Assembly: GCA_009703445.1 (NCBI GenBank)
Contig: WLGA01000038.1
Location: 1 to 9,213 of the forward strand
DNA from: Actinomycetota bacterium
Lineage (GTDB): Bacteria; Actinomycetota; Actinomycetes; Actinomycetales; Microbacteriaceae
Length of the DNA stretch: 9,213 nucleotides
Direction: 5' to 3'
Below are positions 1 to 7,089 of the stretch, piece after piece. The notes under the pieces were generated by a model, which was not told where the DNA came from, did not search any database, and saw only the letters and a list, made by a program, of their open reading frames with translations. A program made the position numbers and the translations under genes. Position 1 is the stretch's first letter; each line of letters begins with the position of its first letter.

Positions 1-190
1 GGTCGAGGGTTTGGTGCAGTTCGTCGACGGTCTTTGGTCGGAACGCGTTGCGCACCTCGGGCCGGTTGAACGCGATGCGCACAATCCCTAGCTTGTTGTG
101 CTTGTGATATGTGATGTCTTCGAGCGCATCGAAGCCTGGCACCTCGTGCCAAATGCTCGAGTCGAAGATTTCAGAAACCTGCTTGGTCAT
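1..190 (-). CDS. menB: 1,4-dihydroxy-2-naphthoyl-CoA synthase MenB, N-terminal part
   Basis: The window holds the first 63 codons; the gene runs off the left edge. MenB is a crotonase-fold enzyme that cyclises o-succinylbenzoyl-CoA to 1,4-dihydroxy-2-naphthoyl-CoA in menaquinone synthesis. The visible part starts MTKQVSEIFD, has the family's aromatic lead segment (residues 14-28, with ITYHKH), then the first crotonase strand (LGIVRIAFNRPEVRNAF, residues 34-50), where NRPEVRNAF is typical of MenB. The catalytic residues lie outside the window. The ATG at 188-190 has no convincing Shine-Dalgarno sequence, but a TAGGCT hexamer sits exactly six bases upstream, suggesting a leaderless internal start. 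It lies 13 bp after menC, the enzyme two steps earlier in the same pathway, which supports the call. Confidence 0.9.
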   Translation of the reverse strand, partial: MTKQVSEIFDSSIWHEVPGFDALEDITYHKHNKLGIVRIAFNRPEVRNAFRPKTVDELHQTLD

Positions 191-196
191 GGTTCA

Positions 197-202
197 AGCC
201 TA
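197..202 (-). promoter_or_regulatory. Possible internal -10 element for leaderless menB
   Basis: On the minus strand TAGGCT is followed by TGAACC and then the menB ATG, placing transcription start on the A of ATG. The site fits TANNNT and the same spacing as the other leaderless candidates in this window. It overlaps the gap after the menC stop. No -35 element is evident. This is seen in sequence; promoter activity is inferred. Confidence 0.45.
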
Positions 203-203
203 A

Positions 204-1190
204 CTAGTTGAGGAGTTTGAAAGCACGGTCGAGTCGGTCAACCCACCAGTCGATGCGGTGATCTTCGGCTTCAAAAATGTCGAGTTTCTGCTGGTCAATT
301 TCGACTCGGCGAACATCGATGAAGCCATCGACCGGCAAGAGCGGTTGACGCGTGACGTCGCCGGCCAACAACGAAGCCGTGGCTAGGCCGCAGTCAAAGC
401 GAAGGTCGGGCAACGCGGCAGCCAGATGCGCCCCCATCGAGATTCCGACCGATGAATCGAGGGCACTCGAGACCACTACCGGCAAACCGGCACCACGAGC
501 GATTTCCATCGCGCGGCTGATTCCACCGAGTGGCGCAACCTTTAGAACCAGGATGTCGGCCGCCTCGGCCTCGACAACCAGCATTGGGTCGGAAGCTTTT
601 CGAACCGATTCGTCGGCTGCAATTGGCACATTGAAGCTTGATTCAGCGATCATCTGACGGAGACGGGCCAACTCGTCGATGGTCTTGCAAGGTTGCTCGA
701 GGTACTCGAGTTCGATGCCCTGGCCGGCCAACGCCTTGATGAAGCTGAAGCTGAGTTCAGGGCTCCAACCGCCGTTTGCATCCAGGCGAATCTTCGCCTC
801 TGGGTAAAGCTTTCGCACTTCAACAATGCGGTCAACGTCTTGGCCCGGGGTCTGACCTGGCTCGGCAACCTTGATCTTCACGGTGCTAAATGATCCAAAT
901 CGAGCGAGCACAGCTGCAACCTGATCAGGTGCAACAGCCGGCAACGTTGCGTTTACCGGGATGCGATCGCGCACCGCAGTCGGAGTCTTGCCATAGGCAA
1001 ACTCGATGGCGGCCGAGAGCCAAACCGCTGCCTCTTCATCCGGGTATTCAAGGAATGGCGACCACTCGGCCCAACCATTTGGGCCCTCGAACAACATGAC
1101 CTCGCGATCGACCACGCCGCGAAACTTGGTTCGCAGCGGAAGCGAAACGACTCTGGCCGAAGCCAGCAGGTCGGTGAGTGCCGGCTTCAC
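204..1190 (-). CDS. menC: o-succinylbenzoate synthase MenC
   Basis: This 328-residue enolase-superfamily enzyme dehydrates SHCHC to o-succinylbenzoate in menaquinone synthesis, in the cytoplasm. An N-terminal capping domain (about 1-95) is followed by a barrel. The KxK motif carrying the catalytic base is at 105-107 (VKIKVAE). The three metal ligands are expected at D137 (LDANGG), E165 (LEQP) and D193 (AADES), and the second catalytic lysine at K217 (LKVAPLGG). All key residues are present and the length is normal for actinobacterial MenC. The start is GTG at 1190, overlapping the ccsB stop by one base (TAGTG), so translation is probably coupled. Dipeptide epimerases share the fold, but the menB neighbour makes MenC much more likely. 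Confidence 0.92.
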   Translation of the reverse strand: MKPALTDLLASARVVSLPLRTKFRGVVDREVMLFEGPNGWAEWSPFLEYPDEEAAVWLSAAIEFAYGKTPTAVRDRIPVNATLPAVAPDQVAAVLARFGSFSTVKIKVAEPGQTPGQDVDRIVEVRKLYPEAKIRLDANGGWSPELSFSFIKALAGQGIELEYLEQPCKTIDELARLRQMIAESSFNVPIAADESVRKASDPMLVVEAEAADILVLKVAPLGGISRAMEIARGAGLPVVVSSALDSSVGISMGAHLAAALPDLRFDCGLATASLLAGDVTRQPLLPVDGFIDVRRVEIDQQKLDIFEAEDHRIDWWVDRLDRAFKLLN

Positions 1191-2104
1191 TATTTCAGAC
1201 CGCTATAAACGTGCAGACCCTTGAAGAACAGGTTCACAATGGTGAAGTTGAAGAGGATTGCCACGAACCCGATGACGCCGAGCCAAGCCGAGCGCTTTCC
1301 GCCCCAACCGCGAGTCGCGTTTGCGTGCAGGTAACCCGCATAGATTGTCCAGATGATGAAGGTCCAAACCTCTTTTGTGTCCCAGCCCCAGTAGCGGTGC
1401 CAGGCGCGTTCGGCCCAGATGGCCCCGGCGATCAGTGTGAAGGTCCAGAGGATGAAGCCGATGATGTTGAAGCGATAAGCCATGCGCTCAAGCTTCTCTT
1501 CCTTCGGGAAGAGCGCCAAAACACGACGCAGGGTTCCGACCAACTTCGCCTTGGATGACTTGACCCAGTTGGCGGTTTTGAACAGGTATGCAATCGACAA
1601 CGCAGCAGCGATGTTGAAGAACGAGGTCGCCAGAACTGCAACCAAAACATGGATGACCAGCCAGTAGCTCTGCAGCGCAGGCATCAACGACTTCACTTCG
1701 ACGTAGAAGACTGTGTCTGCCACACCGAGAATCAGAAGGTTGAAGCCGGCCACGAAGGTCGCAATCAAGCGGATGTCCTTGATGGTCAGCGCCAAAAGGA
1801 AGATGAAGACGACGATGAATGAGCCTGTGATCGAGAACTCATACATGTTTGCCCATGGCACACGAGAGGCAGATATGCCTCGCAAGACCATGCCGACACC
1901 GTGAATCGTCGCAGCCAGAATAAGCATCGCAATACCAACGCGCTCGAGACGCGATGCGCCGGCACGAACCGACTTCTTGGTGCTTGCCAGCTGTGACAGG
2001 TGCAGCGCGAAAGCCAGGAACGCGAAGGTGTAAACCAACATGGCACCTTCGACAACCAGGCGCGAAACTGCTGCTAAGTCGGCGTTGAGCGTGATGCTAT
2101 TCAT
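1190..2104 (-). CDS. ccsB: Cytochrome c biogenesis protein CcsB (CcsA/ResC-type heme handling protein)
   Basis: This 304-residue polytopic membrane protein has the WWD heme-binding signature WGWDTKEVW at 239-247. It works with ResB in System II to deliver heme and ligate it to apocytochrome c on the outer face of the membrane. About eight hydrophobic segments are visible, including near 18-38, 57-75, 92-108, 112-134, 145-175, 212-232, 246-260 and 275-293. Histidines at H69, H152, H260 and H298 flank the membrane segments and match the positions where this family places heme-ligating histidines. The ATG at 2104 lies inside the end of resB (8-base overlap ATGAATAG), typical of coupled subunits. 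Naming differs between organisms: actinobacterial annotation calls it CcsB, whereas plastid and Bacillus equivalents are CcsA and ResC. Confidence 0.93.
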   Translation of the reverse strand: MNSITLNADLAAVSRLVVEGAMLVYTFAFLAFALHLSQLASTKKSVRAGASRLERVGIAMLILAATIHGVGMVLRGISASRVPWANMYEFSITGSFIVVFIFLLALTIKDIRLIATFVAGFNLLILGVADTVFYVEVKSLMPALQSYWLVIHVLVAVLATSFFNIAAALSIAYLFKTANWVKSSKAKLVGTLRRVLALFPKEEKLERMAYRFNIIGFILWTFTLIAGAIWAERAWHRYWGWDTKEVWTFIIWTIYAGYLHANATRGWGGKRSAWLGVIGFVAILFNFTIVNLFFKGLHVYSGLK

Positions 2105-3737
2105 CGGCTACTTTCTGCTTTGGTGAGGCTGCAGTTTTTGCAACCTTTTTGGAGCCCTTTTTATTCGGGGCAAGTTCTGCTGCAAGATCAGCGACTACCT
2201 TTTCGAGCACCGGGTCATCGCCTCGGGCAAGGGCCGCCAATTCGAATCCGGTTTCGGTTCGGCGAACCCAAACTCGGCGACGCGGCACCAGCAAGGATGT
2301 GGTCACGCCGGCCAAAGCTAGCAGTGCAAAAATCAGCACCCAGATTCCGCCTGGGTTGTGGCTTACGTCAAGGGAGGAAAAACGCTTAAGCCCATCGAAG
2401 GTCACGGTGCCGAGATCATTTGGCAGCTTGACGGTTTCACCGAGTTGCAGGCGAAGACCCTTGACCCCCGACTTGCCGCCGGCTACCTGCTTCATGTTCT
2501 TGATGTCTAGCGCAAACACATTCTTCGGCTCGCCGCCGTTGATTCCAAGGTCGCCTTCATAGACGTTCATCGAAAGCATCGGAAGTGCCGGGTCTGGATA
2601 CAACGAGGTCAGCGCGCCCGATTCGAGGGTTCCAACCGTTGGATAGAAGAACGAGATGATGCCGTATTGCTTTGGCACATCGGTGACCTTGATCACTCCA
2701 AGCGAGGTGTAGTTGGCGTCCTGAGGCAGGTAAGGGGTCGAGCCCGAGTAAACCACCTGACCGGCAGCATCACGGATGGTGATCGATGGCGCATAACCGT
2801 TTCCGGTGAGGTAAATGTTGCCGTTCGGCATTGCCAGCGGCTCATTGACGCGGATCTTGGCTTTCGCCTGCTCACCGGTGGCACCGAGGGTCGTCGAAAC
2901 AAACGCGCGGAAGTCTGTTGGGGTTCCGGTGTTGGCCTTGTTCTTCAGGGTCTCATCGCGATAGAAATCGACCTCGAATTTGTCGAGGCGAACGCTGTAT
3001 GGAACCAACTGGTCTTCCTTGAAGAAGGTGCCCGGTGAGAACGAGTCATAGCCCGCGAGGTTGTTCACAAAGCTTTCGCCCTCAACCAAAACGCGCTGGC
3101 CGCTGTAGCTCAGACCGCCGCCGACACCGACGGCAATCAAGACACCGATTAGAGACAGGTGGAAAACCAAGTTGCCGGTCTCGCGAAGGTAGCCGCGCTC
3201 TGCGCTGACCGAACCGGTGGCCGAATCCCCAGCCAAAAGAGTGCGATAGCCCTGCTTCTTGAGCAGCTTTTGGGCTTTGCCGAGCAACGCATCCGGGCTC
3301 TTTTTGCCTGACCACTCGACGGCCAAGTATGCCGGCATGCGCTTTAGGTTTCGCGGCGTTTCAACCGGCGGCAAACGAAGCGCCCGGGCGTGAGCCGCGG
3401 TGCGCGGAACGACACAGCCGATCAGCGAGGCGAATAGCAAAATGTAGATCGCCGAGAACCAGGCCGAGGTGTAAACGTCGAAAAGCTGAATAGCGTCGAG
3501 CGCCGGTGCAAGCACCGGGTTTGCCTTGAAGTAGGCGGTGACGCCGTTTGGGTCTGCTGATCGCTGCGGGAAGACCGAGCCAGGCACGGCCGCGGCCGCC
3601 AAAAGCAACAGCAAGATCAGCGCGGTGCGCATCGAAGTTAGCTGACGCCAAATCCAACGCAACCAACCCTTCAGGCCAATTGCCGGCGAGATGATTTCTT
3701 CGCTCGGGTCGAATCTAGATTGCTGGGATGAAGGCAA
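2097..3737 (-). CDS. resB: Cytochrome c biogenesis protein ResB
   Basis: This 546-residue ResB-family protein is the partner of CcsB in System II cytochrome c synthesis. Four membrane segments are visible: about 38-54, 92-111, 189-208 and 464-484. A large extracytoplasmic domain lies between the third and fourth (about 209-462). H193 in the third segment (VFHLSL) and H460 just before the fourth (VSHNPGG) are candidates for heme contact. The C-terminal 60 residues are cytoplasmic and end in a Lys/Ala-rich tail (525-546). The start is TTG at 3735-3737, 23 bases inside ccdA. It is chosen because a near-perfect Shine-Dalgarno sequence sits six bases upstream; the next in-frame methionine (M36) would leave only a stub before the first membrane segment. 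Confidence 0.93.
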   Translation of the reverse strand: MPSSQQSRFDPSEEIISPAIGLKGWLRWIWRQLTSMRTALILLLLLAAAAVPGSVFPQRSADPNGVTAYFKANPVLAPALDAIQLFDVYTSAWFSAIYILLFASLIGCVVPRTAAHARALRLPPVETPRNLKRMPAYLAVEWSGKKSPDALLGKAQKLLKKQGYRTLLAGDSATGSVSAERGYLRETGNLVFHLSLIGVLIAVGVGGGLSYSGQRVLVEGESFVNNLAGYDSFSPGTFFKEDQLVPYSVRLDKFEVDFYRDETLKNKANTGTPTDFRAFVSTTLGATGEQAKAKIRVNEPLAMPNGNIYLTGNGYAPSITIRDAAGQVVYSGSTPYLPQDANYTSLGVIKVTDVPKQYGIISFFYPTVGTLESGALTSLYPDPALPMLSMNVYEGDLGINGGEPKNVFALDIKNMKQVAGGKSGVKGLRLQLGETVKLPNDLGTVTFDGLKRFSSLDVSHNPGGIWVLIFALLALAGVTTSLLVPRRRVWVRRTETGFELAALARGDDPVLEKVVADLAAELAPNKKGSKKVAKTAASPKQKVADE

Positions 3738-4455
3738 CCGTCACCTCCTGAATCAAGATGATGATGCCGTTCCAAAGCCCGGTGAGCAGAAGCACACCGA
3801 GTGCAATCAAGATTGAACCACCGAAAATATTGAAGACACGGATGTGGCGCTTCACGAAACCAACCGACTTTGTCGCCCAGCCGAATCCGGCAGCAATCGC
3901 GATGAATGGCAGGCCTAGGCCCAACGAATAAAGCACAGTCAACAATGCGCCGCGTGAGGCCGAGGCCTCATCCAAGGACAGGGTCAGAACCGCGGCCAGG
4001 GTCGGGCCGATGCAGGGCGTCCAGCCGAGCCCAAACGCGATGCCTAGCAGCGGTGCACCGATTAGACCCAAGCGAGGCGAAACCTGCATCTTGAAGGTTC
4101 GCTGCATGAACCCGAATTGCCCCACCAAAACCAGACCAAGGATGATGATCAAACCACCGAGGATGCGCTGGATCACCTCACCAAGACCCGACTGAATCAG
4201 AGTGCCGAGACCTCCGAAAGCCGCGCCGAGGGAAACGAAAACCAGCGTGAACCCTGCGACGAAAAGCACCGCACCAAGGATGATTCGTGAACGTGATTTC
4301 TTCTCACCCGAGCCGGCAGCACCCGAGACAAAGCCCAGGTAGCCAGGAACGAGAGGAAGAACGCAGGGCGACAAAAACGAAATCAATCCCGCCAGCACAG
4401 CCAAAGGCATCGCTGCGAGCAGCGAGCCGTTGAGGATGATGTCGCCAGGGTTCAC
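3715..4455 (-). CDS. ccdA: Thiol-disulfide transporter CcdA
   Basis: This 246-residue DsbD/CcdA-family membrane protein passes electrons from cytoplasmic thioredoxin to extracytoplasmic thioredoxin-like proteins, keeping apocytochrome c cysteines reduced. Six hydrophobic segments are visible. The two catalytic cysteines are C31 in SFLSPCVLPLVPGY and C148 in GLGWTPCIGP, each in the conserved proline-flanked setting. The length is usual for stand-alone CcdA. The start is GTG at 4455, directly after the TAA of the upstream thioredoxin gene (TAAGTG), with a GAGG about eleven bases upstream. The gene overlaps resB by 23 bases. Placed between the thioredoxin and ResB, it fits cytochrome c maturation rather than a general oxidative-stress role. 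Confidence 0.94.
   Translation of the reverse strand: MNPGDIILNGSLLAAMPLAVLAGLISFLSPCVLPLVPGYLGFVSGAAGSGEKKSRSRIILGAVLFVAGFTLVFVSLGAAFGGLGTLIQSGLGEVIQRILGGLIIILGLVLVGQFGFMQRTFKMQVSPRLGLIGAPLLGIAFGLGWTPCIGPTLAAVLTLSLDEASASRGALLTVLYSLGLGLPFIAIAAGFGWATKSVGFVKRHIRVFNIFGGSILIALGVLLLTGLWNGIIILIQEVTVAFIPAI
3741..3749 (-). promoter_or_regulatory. Strong Shine-Dalgarno sequence for the TTG start of resB
   Basis: The minus strand reads AGGAGGTGACGGTTG. AGGAGGTGA is a full anti-16S match, and AGGAGG is six bases from the TTG. It is embedded in the last codons of ccdA and decides the resB start. It probably allows ribosome loading on resB independent of coupling. Confidence 0.85.
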
Positions 4456-5082
4456 TTATTTAGCCACCTCATCCTGGACGGTTTGAACCAAGGTGGTCAA
4501 GATCGACTTGTCGATGCGACCGAGAACGCGAGCCGAAACTCGACCCTGCTTGTCTAGAACCAGCGTGGATGGAACTGCCGCCGGAGTCACGATGCCGGTG
4601 AAGGCAAGCGCGACGGTGCCGAACTGCGCGTCAACAATCGAAGGCCAGTCGAGTTTGAAATTGCGATTGAACGCGGCTGCAGTTGCTGCCGAGTCGCGCA
4701 CATTCACGCCGACGAACTGAACCTTTGGAAACTGCTTTGAGATCGCCAAAAGATCCGGAGCCTCGGCACGGCAAGGCGCACATCCTGCGTACCAGAAGTT
4801 CATAACCACGGGCACGCCAGAAAGCTGCTCGCTCGAAAGGATTCCACCGGTTTCGGTCGGGCCGCTCCAGGCCACCGACTTACCGCGGTTAGCGACCGGA
4901 TATTCGGTAACCGAACCGTCGCCGGCGATGTAGTTTTTGTTGTCCCCGGCCTTGAACTGGCTAGCCAACGGGTCATTTGCGGCACAAGCGCCAAGCCCGA
5001 GTGCGAGAGTCGAAGCCACAGCCACAGCCGAAGTGGCACGCAAAATCTGACGCAAAACCTGCGTTGAAAGCTGAGCCTTCAT
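4456..5082 (-). CDS. Lipoprotein thioredoxin-like protein (ResA/TlpA type)
   Basis: This 208-residue extracytoplasmic thioredoxin-fold protein is the likely CcsX/ResA reductant that reduces the CXXCH cysteines of apocytochrome c and is recharged by CcdA. The N-terminus has arginines (R11, R15), a hydrophobic stretch (17-30) and a lipobox LGAC with C33, so it is predicted to be a lipoprotein anchored outside the membrane. The redox motif is C101-A-P-C104 in NFWYAGCAPCRAEAP; the usual tryptophan before the first cysteine is replaced by glycine. The cis-proline is P171 (AVPST). Start ATG at 5082 overlaps the upstream stop by one base (TAATG), with an AGGGG nine bases upstream. Gene order matches Mycobacterium Rv0526. 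Confidence 0.9.
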   Translation of the reverse strand: MKAQLSTQVLRQILRATSAVAVASTLALGLGACAANDPLASQFKAGDNKNYIAGDGSVTEYPVANRGKSVAWSGPTETGGILSSEQLSGVPVVMNFWYAGCAPCRAEAPDLLAISKQFPKVQFVGVNVRDSAATAAAFNRNFKLDWPSIVDAQFGTVALAFTGIVTPAAVPSTLVLDKQGRVSARVLGRIDKSILTTLVQTVQDEVAK

Positions 5083-5729
5083 TAGACGGCACCCCTATCG
5101 ATGACTTTGTGGTTGGCTGCTGTATCGACATAGCCGACCTCGACGAATTTGTCGCCCTGACGTTCAAGAGTTGTGATGCTCGAGAGTGAGCAACGGCGTT
5201 GCTTTGGATTGTGCGCCAGCGACTTGCCCGCGACTGTCAACTGAACCATCACGATTGGCAACTGGTGGCTAACGATTACAACATCGCCCGAGTCAACACT
5301 GTTCCAAGCATCTTCGATTGCCGACATCATGCGGCCGGCGATTGCCTCGTATGGCTCGCCCCAGCTAGGTTTCTGCGGATTGCGCAGGTGGTAATAAAGG
5401 TGCGGGCGAATCAAAATGTGTGAAGCGGTCAGCTTTCGACCTTCAAAGATGTTGTGAGGTTCGATGAGTCGCTCATCCGTGTGTATTTCAACACCGAAGG
5501 CATCGGCGACCGGGGCGGCCGACTCTTGGGTTCGAAGCAGCGGCGAAGCAAGGATCTTGACCACTCTGCGACCATCAGCCGCGACGGTTTCAGCCACCTT
5601 GGACGCGGCAGATTTGGCCATCTCGTGGCCAAGTTCGCTCAAGCGGAAGTGCGGCAAACGCCCATAAAGAACGCCCCCCGGGTTGTGCACCTCGCCATGA
5701 CGAATCAGGTGGATGCGGTCGGCGGGCAT
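5082..5729 (-). CDS. Histidine phosphatase (phosphoglycerate mutase-like) family protein
   Basis: This 215-residue protein of the branch-1 histidine phosphatase family has the phosphohistidine motif RHGE at residues 10-13 (H11 is the nucleophile), R66 in SPLLRTQES, the acid residue near E90 and the second catalytic histidine H155 (IVSHQLP). The core is complete, so it should be an active phosphatase or mutase, but the substrate cannot be read from sequence. It opens the cytochrome c maturation operon, as the homologue Rv0525 does in Mycobacterium, so a role tied to that pathway or simple conserved linkage are both possible. The ATG at 5729 lacks a properly spaced Shine-Dalgarno sequence and is preceded by TAGACT plus six bases, pointing to a leaderless mRNA. 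Confidence 0.88.
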   Translation of the reverse strand: MPADRIHLIRHGEVHNPGGVLYGRLPHFRLSELGHEMAKSAASKVAETVAADGRRVVKILASPLLRTQESAAPVADAFGVEIHTDERLIEPHNIFEGRKLTASHILIRPHLYYHLRNPQKPSWGEPYEAIAGRMMSAIEDAWNSVDSGDVVIVSHQLPIVMVQLTVAGKSLAHNPKQRRCSLSSITTLERQGDKFVEVGYVDTAANHKVIDRGAV

Positions 5730-5735
5730 ACCTCA

Positions 5736-5741
5736 AGTCTA
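5736..5741 (-). promoter_or_regulatory. Predicted -10 element of the leaderless cytochrome c/menaquinone operon
   Basis: The minus strand reads TAGACT, then TGAGGT, then the ATG of the histidine phosphatase gene, so transcription would start at the ATG. The GAGG in the spacer is one base from ATG, too close to act as a Shine-Dalgarno sequence. No clear -35 box is seen. It would drive the seven-gene operon. Confidence 0.6.
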
Positions 5742-5749
5742 CCCTCGGC

Positions 5750-5755
5750 TAAACT
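5750..5755 (+). promoter_or_regulatory. Predicted -10 element of aspS
   Basis: TAAACT lies eight bases before the aspS ATG, so the transcript would carry a leader of about 0-2 bases. The hexamer is identical to that before the HAD phosphatase gene at 7505-7510. It is divergent from the operon promoter at 5736-5741, with eight bases between the two hexamers. There is no room for a T-box or other riboswitch. Confidence 0.55.
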
Positions 5756-5763
5756 TGGGAATT

Positions 5764-7089
5764 ATGAGAACCCGCACCCTAATCAAAGACCTTGCAGCGC
5801 GCGAAGACGGCCCAGTAACCCTAGGCGGTTGGGTCGAGAAGCTTCGTGACCAGAAGCGCATCCAGTTCATCATCCTTCGCGATGAGACCGGCTCTGCTCA
5901 GGTCACTTACCCGCGCCCAACAATCGATGACGCACCTGACGAAAACGATGCATTGGCAGCCAAGGTTTCGACCCTGACCAACGGCTCGTTCGTTTGGATC
6001 ACCGGTCGCTTGGTGCACGACGAGCGCGTAAAGCTCGGCGGTCTTGAGATTCAGCTGGATGACGTTGAAATCGTCACCCTTGCCGACCCAGAAACCCCAA
6101 TTGCCGACGACACCTCCATCGACAAGCGCATGGACTGGCGCTTCCTGGACCTGCGCCGCCCAGAGATGAACCTGGTCTTCCGCATCCAGACCACCATCGA
6201 GGCAACCTGGCGCAAGTATTGGGTCGAGAACGGCTTCGTTGAACTTCACACCCCTAAGTTGATGGCTTCGGCTTCAGAGTCGAACGCAGAGCTCTTCAAG
6301 CTCGAATACTTCGAGGGCAACGCATACTTGGCTCAGTCACCACAGTTCTACAAGCAGATGGCGATGATGTCGGGCCTCGGCCGCATCTTCGAAATCGGCC
6401 CTGTGTTCCGCGCCGACCCTTCATTCACCTCACGCCACGCAACCGAGTTCGTTTCGGTTGACATTGAGGTTTCATGGATTGACTCGCACGAAGACATCAT
6501 GGCCATCCAAGAGCAGCTAATGCACGCTGCAATCTCGGCGGTCAAGGAACAGCACGGCGAAGAAATTCTGAAGCACTTCGGAATCGAAGTTCAGGTTCCG
6601 TCGATTCCGTTCCCACGCGTCACCTTGCACGATGCAATCGACATCATCAAGGAGCGCGGCCACACCGTTGAGCGCGGCGGCGACCTAGACCCAGAAGGTG
6701 AGCGTCAGATTGCTGCTTGGGCCGAAGAGACCCACGGCCACGAGTTCGTGTTCGTCACCGACTACCCAGCGACTGTTCGCCCGTTCTATCACATGCGTCA
6801 CGCCGACAACCCGGCGCTGACCAACAGCTACGACCTAATCTGGCGCGGCACCGAGATCACCACTGGCGCGCAGCGCGAGCACCGTCTCGATGTTCTAACC
6901 GAGCAGGTAAAGCAGAAGGGTCTCGAGCCAGAAGGCCTTCAGACCTACCTTGACTTCTTCAAGTATGGAGCGCCTACCCACGGTGGTTTCGGTATGGGCT
7001 TGCTACGCGTTCTAATGCTGCTCTTGCACCAGCCAAACATCCGTGAAGTTGGTTTCTTGTTCCGCGGCCCAAACCGCCTGGAGCCGTAA
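5764..7089 (+). CDS. aspS: Archaeal-type aspartyl-tRNA synthetase, probably acting on tRNA(Asp) and tRNA(Asn)
   Basis: This 441-residue class II synthetase attaches aspartate to tRNA. An N-terminal OB-fold anticodon-binding domain (about 1-105, with VTLGGWVEKLRD) leads to the catalytic core. Visible elements are the aspartate-site motif SPQFYKQM, motif 2 (EIGPVFRADPSFTSRHATEF), the archaeal-type GTEITTGAQREHR and motif 3 (GGFGMGLLRVLM). The protein is far shorter than the roughly 590-residue bacterial AspRS and lacks the GAD insertion between motifs 2 and 3, so it belongs to the archaeal/short class, often non-discriminating and paired with GatCAB. Motif 3 has LLR where LER is usual; the ATP-binding arginine remains. 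The ATG at 5764 is chosen over an upstream GTG because of the core alignment and the -10 just before it. Confidence 0.92.
   Translation: MRTRTLIKDLAAREDGPVTLGGWVEKLRDQKRIQFIILRDETGSAQVTYPRPTIDDAPDENDALAAKVSTLTNGSFVWITGRLVHDERVKLGGLEIQLDDVEIVTLADPETPIADDTSIDKRMDWRFLDLRRPEMNLVFRIQTTIEATWRKYWVENGFVELHTPKLMASASESNAELFKLEYFEGNAYLAQSPQFYKQMAMMSGLGRIFEIGPVFRADPSFTSRHATEFVSVDIEVSWIDSHEDIMAIQEQLMHAAISAVKEQHGEEILKHFGIEVQVPSIPFPRVTLHDAIDIIKERGHTVERGGDLDPEGERQIAAWAEETHGHEFVFVTDYPATVRPFYHMRHADNPALTNSYDLIWRGTEITTGAQREHRLDVLTEQVKQKGLEPEGLQTYLDFFKYGAPTHGGFGMGLLRVLMLLLHQPNIREVGFLFRGPNRLEP

Noticed and set aside
2149..2562. 137-codon plus-strand ORF within resB
   Set aside because: It lies opposite the resB C-terminal half, has composition expected of an antisense shadow and no ribosome-binding site that I could see.
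5713..5763. Upstream in-frame GTG start that would lengthen AspRS by 17 residues
   Set aside because: The extra codons overlap the divergent promoter and the start of the histidine phosphatase gene; the family N-terminus aligns with the ATG at 5764, which has a -10 just upstream.
5730..5763. Riboswitch or T-box leader for aspS
   Set aside because: The divergent gap is only 34 bases and the predicted transcript start is at or within two bases of the ATG, leaving no room for a structured leader.
5454..5849. 131-codon plus-strand ORF across the histidine phosphatase gene
   Set aside because: It is antisense to a gene with intact catalytic motifs, crosses the divergent promoter, and its translation has no recognisable features; high-GC coding DNA often leaves such antisense open frames.
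5821..6249. 142-codon minus-strand ORF within aspS
   Set aside because: It is antisense to the OB-fold and early catalytic core of aspS, with no plausible start signal or family resemblance.
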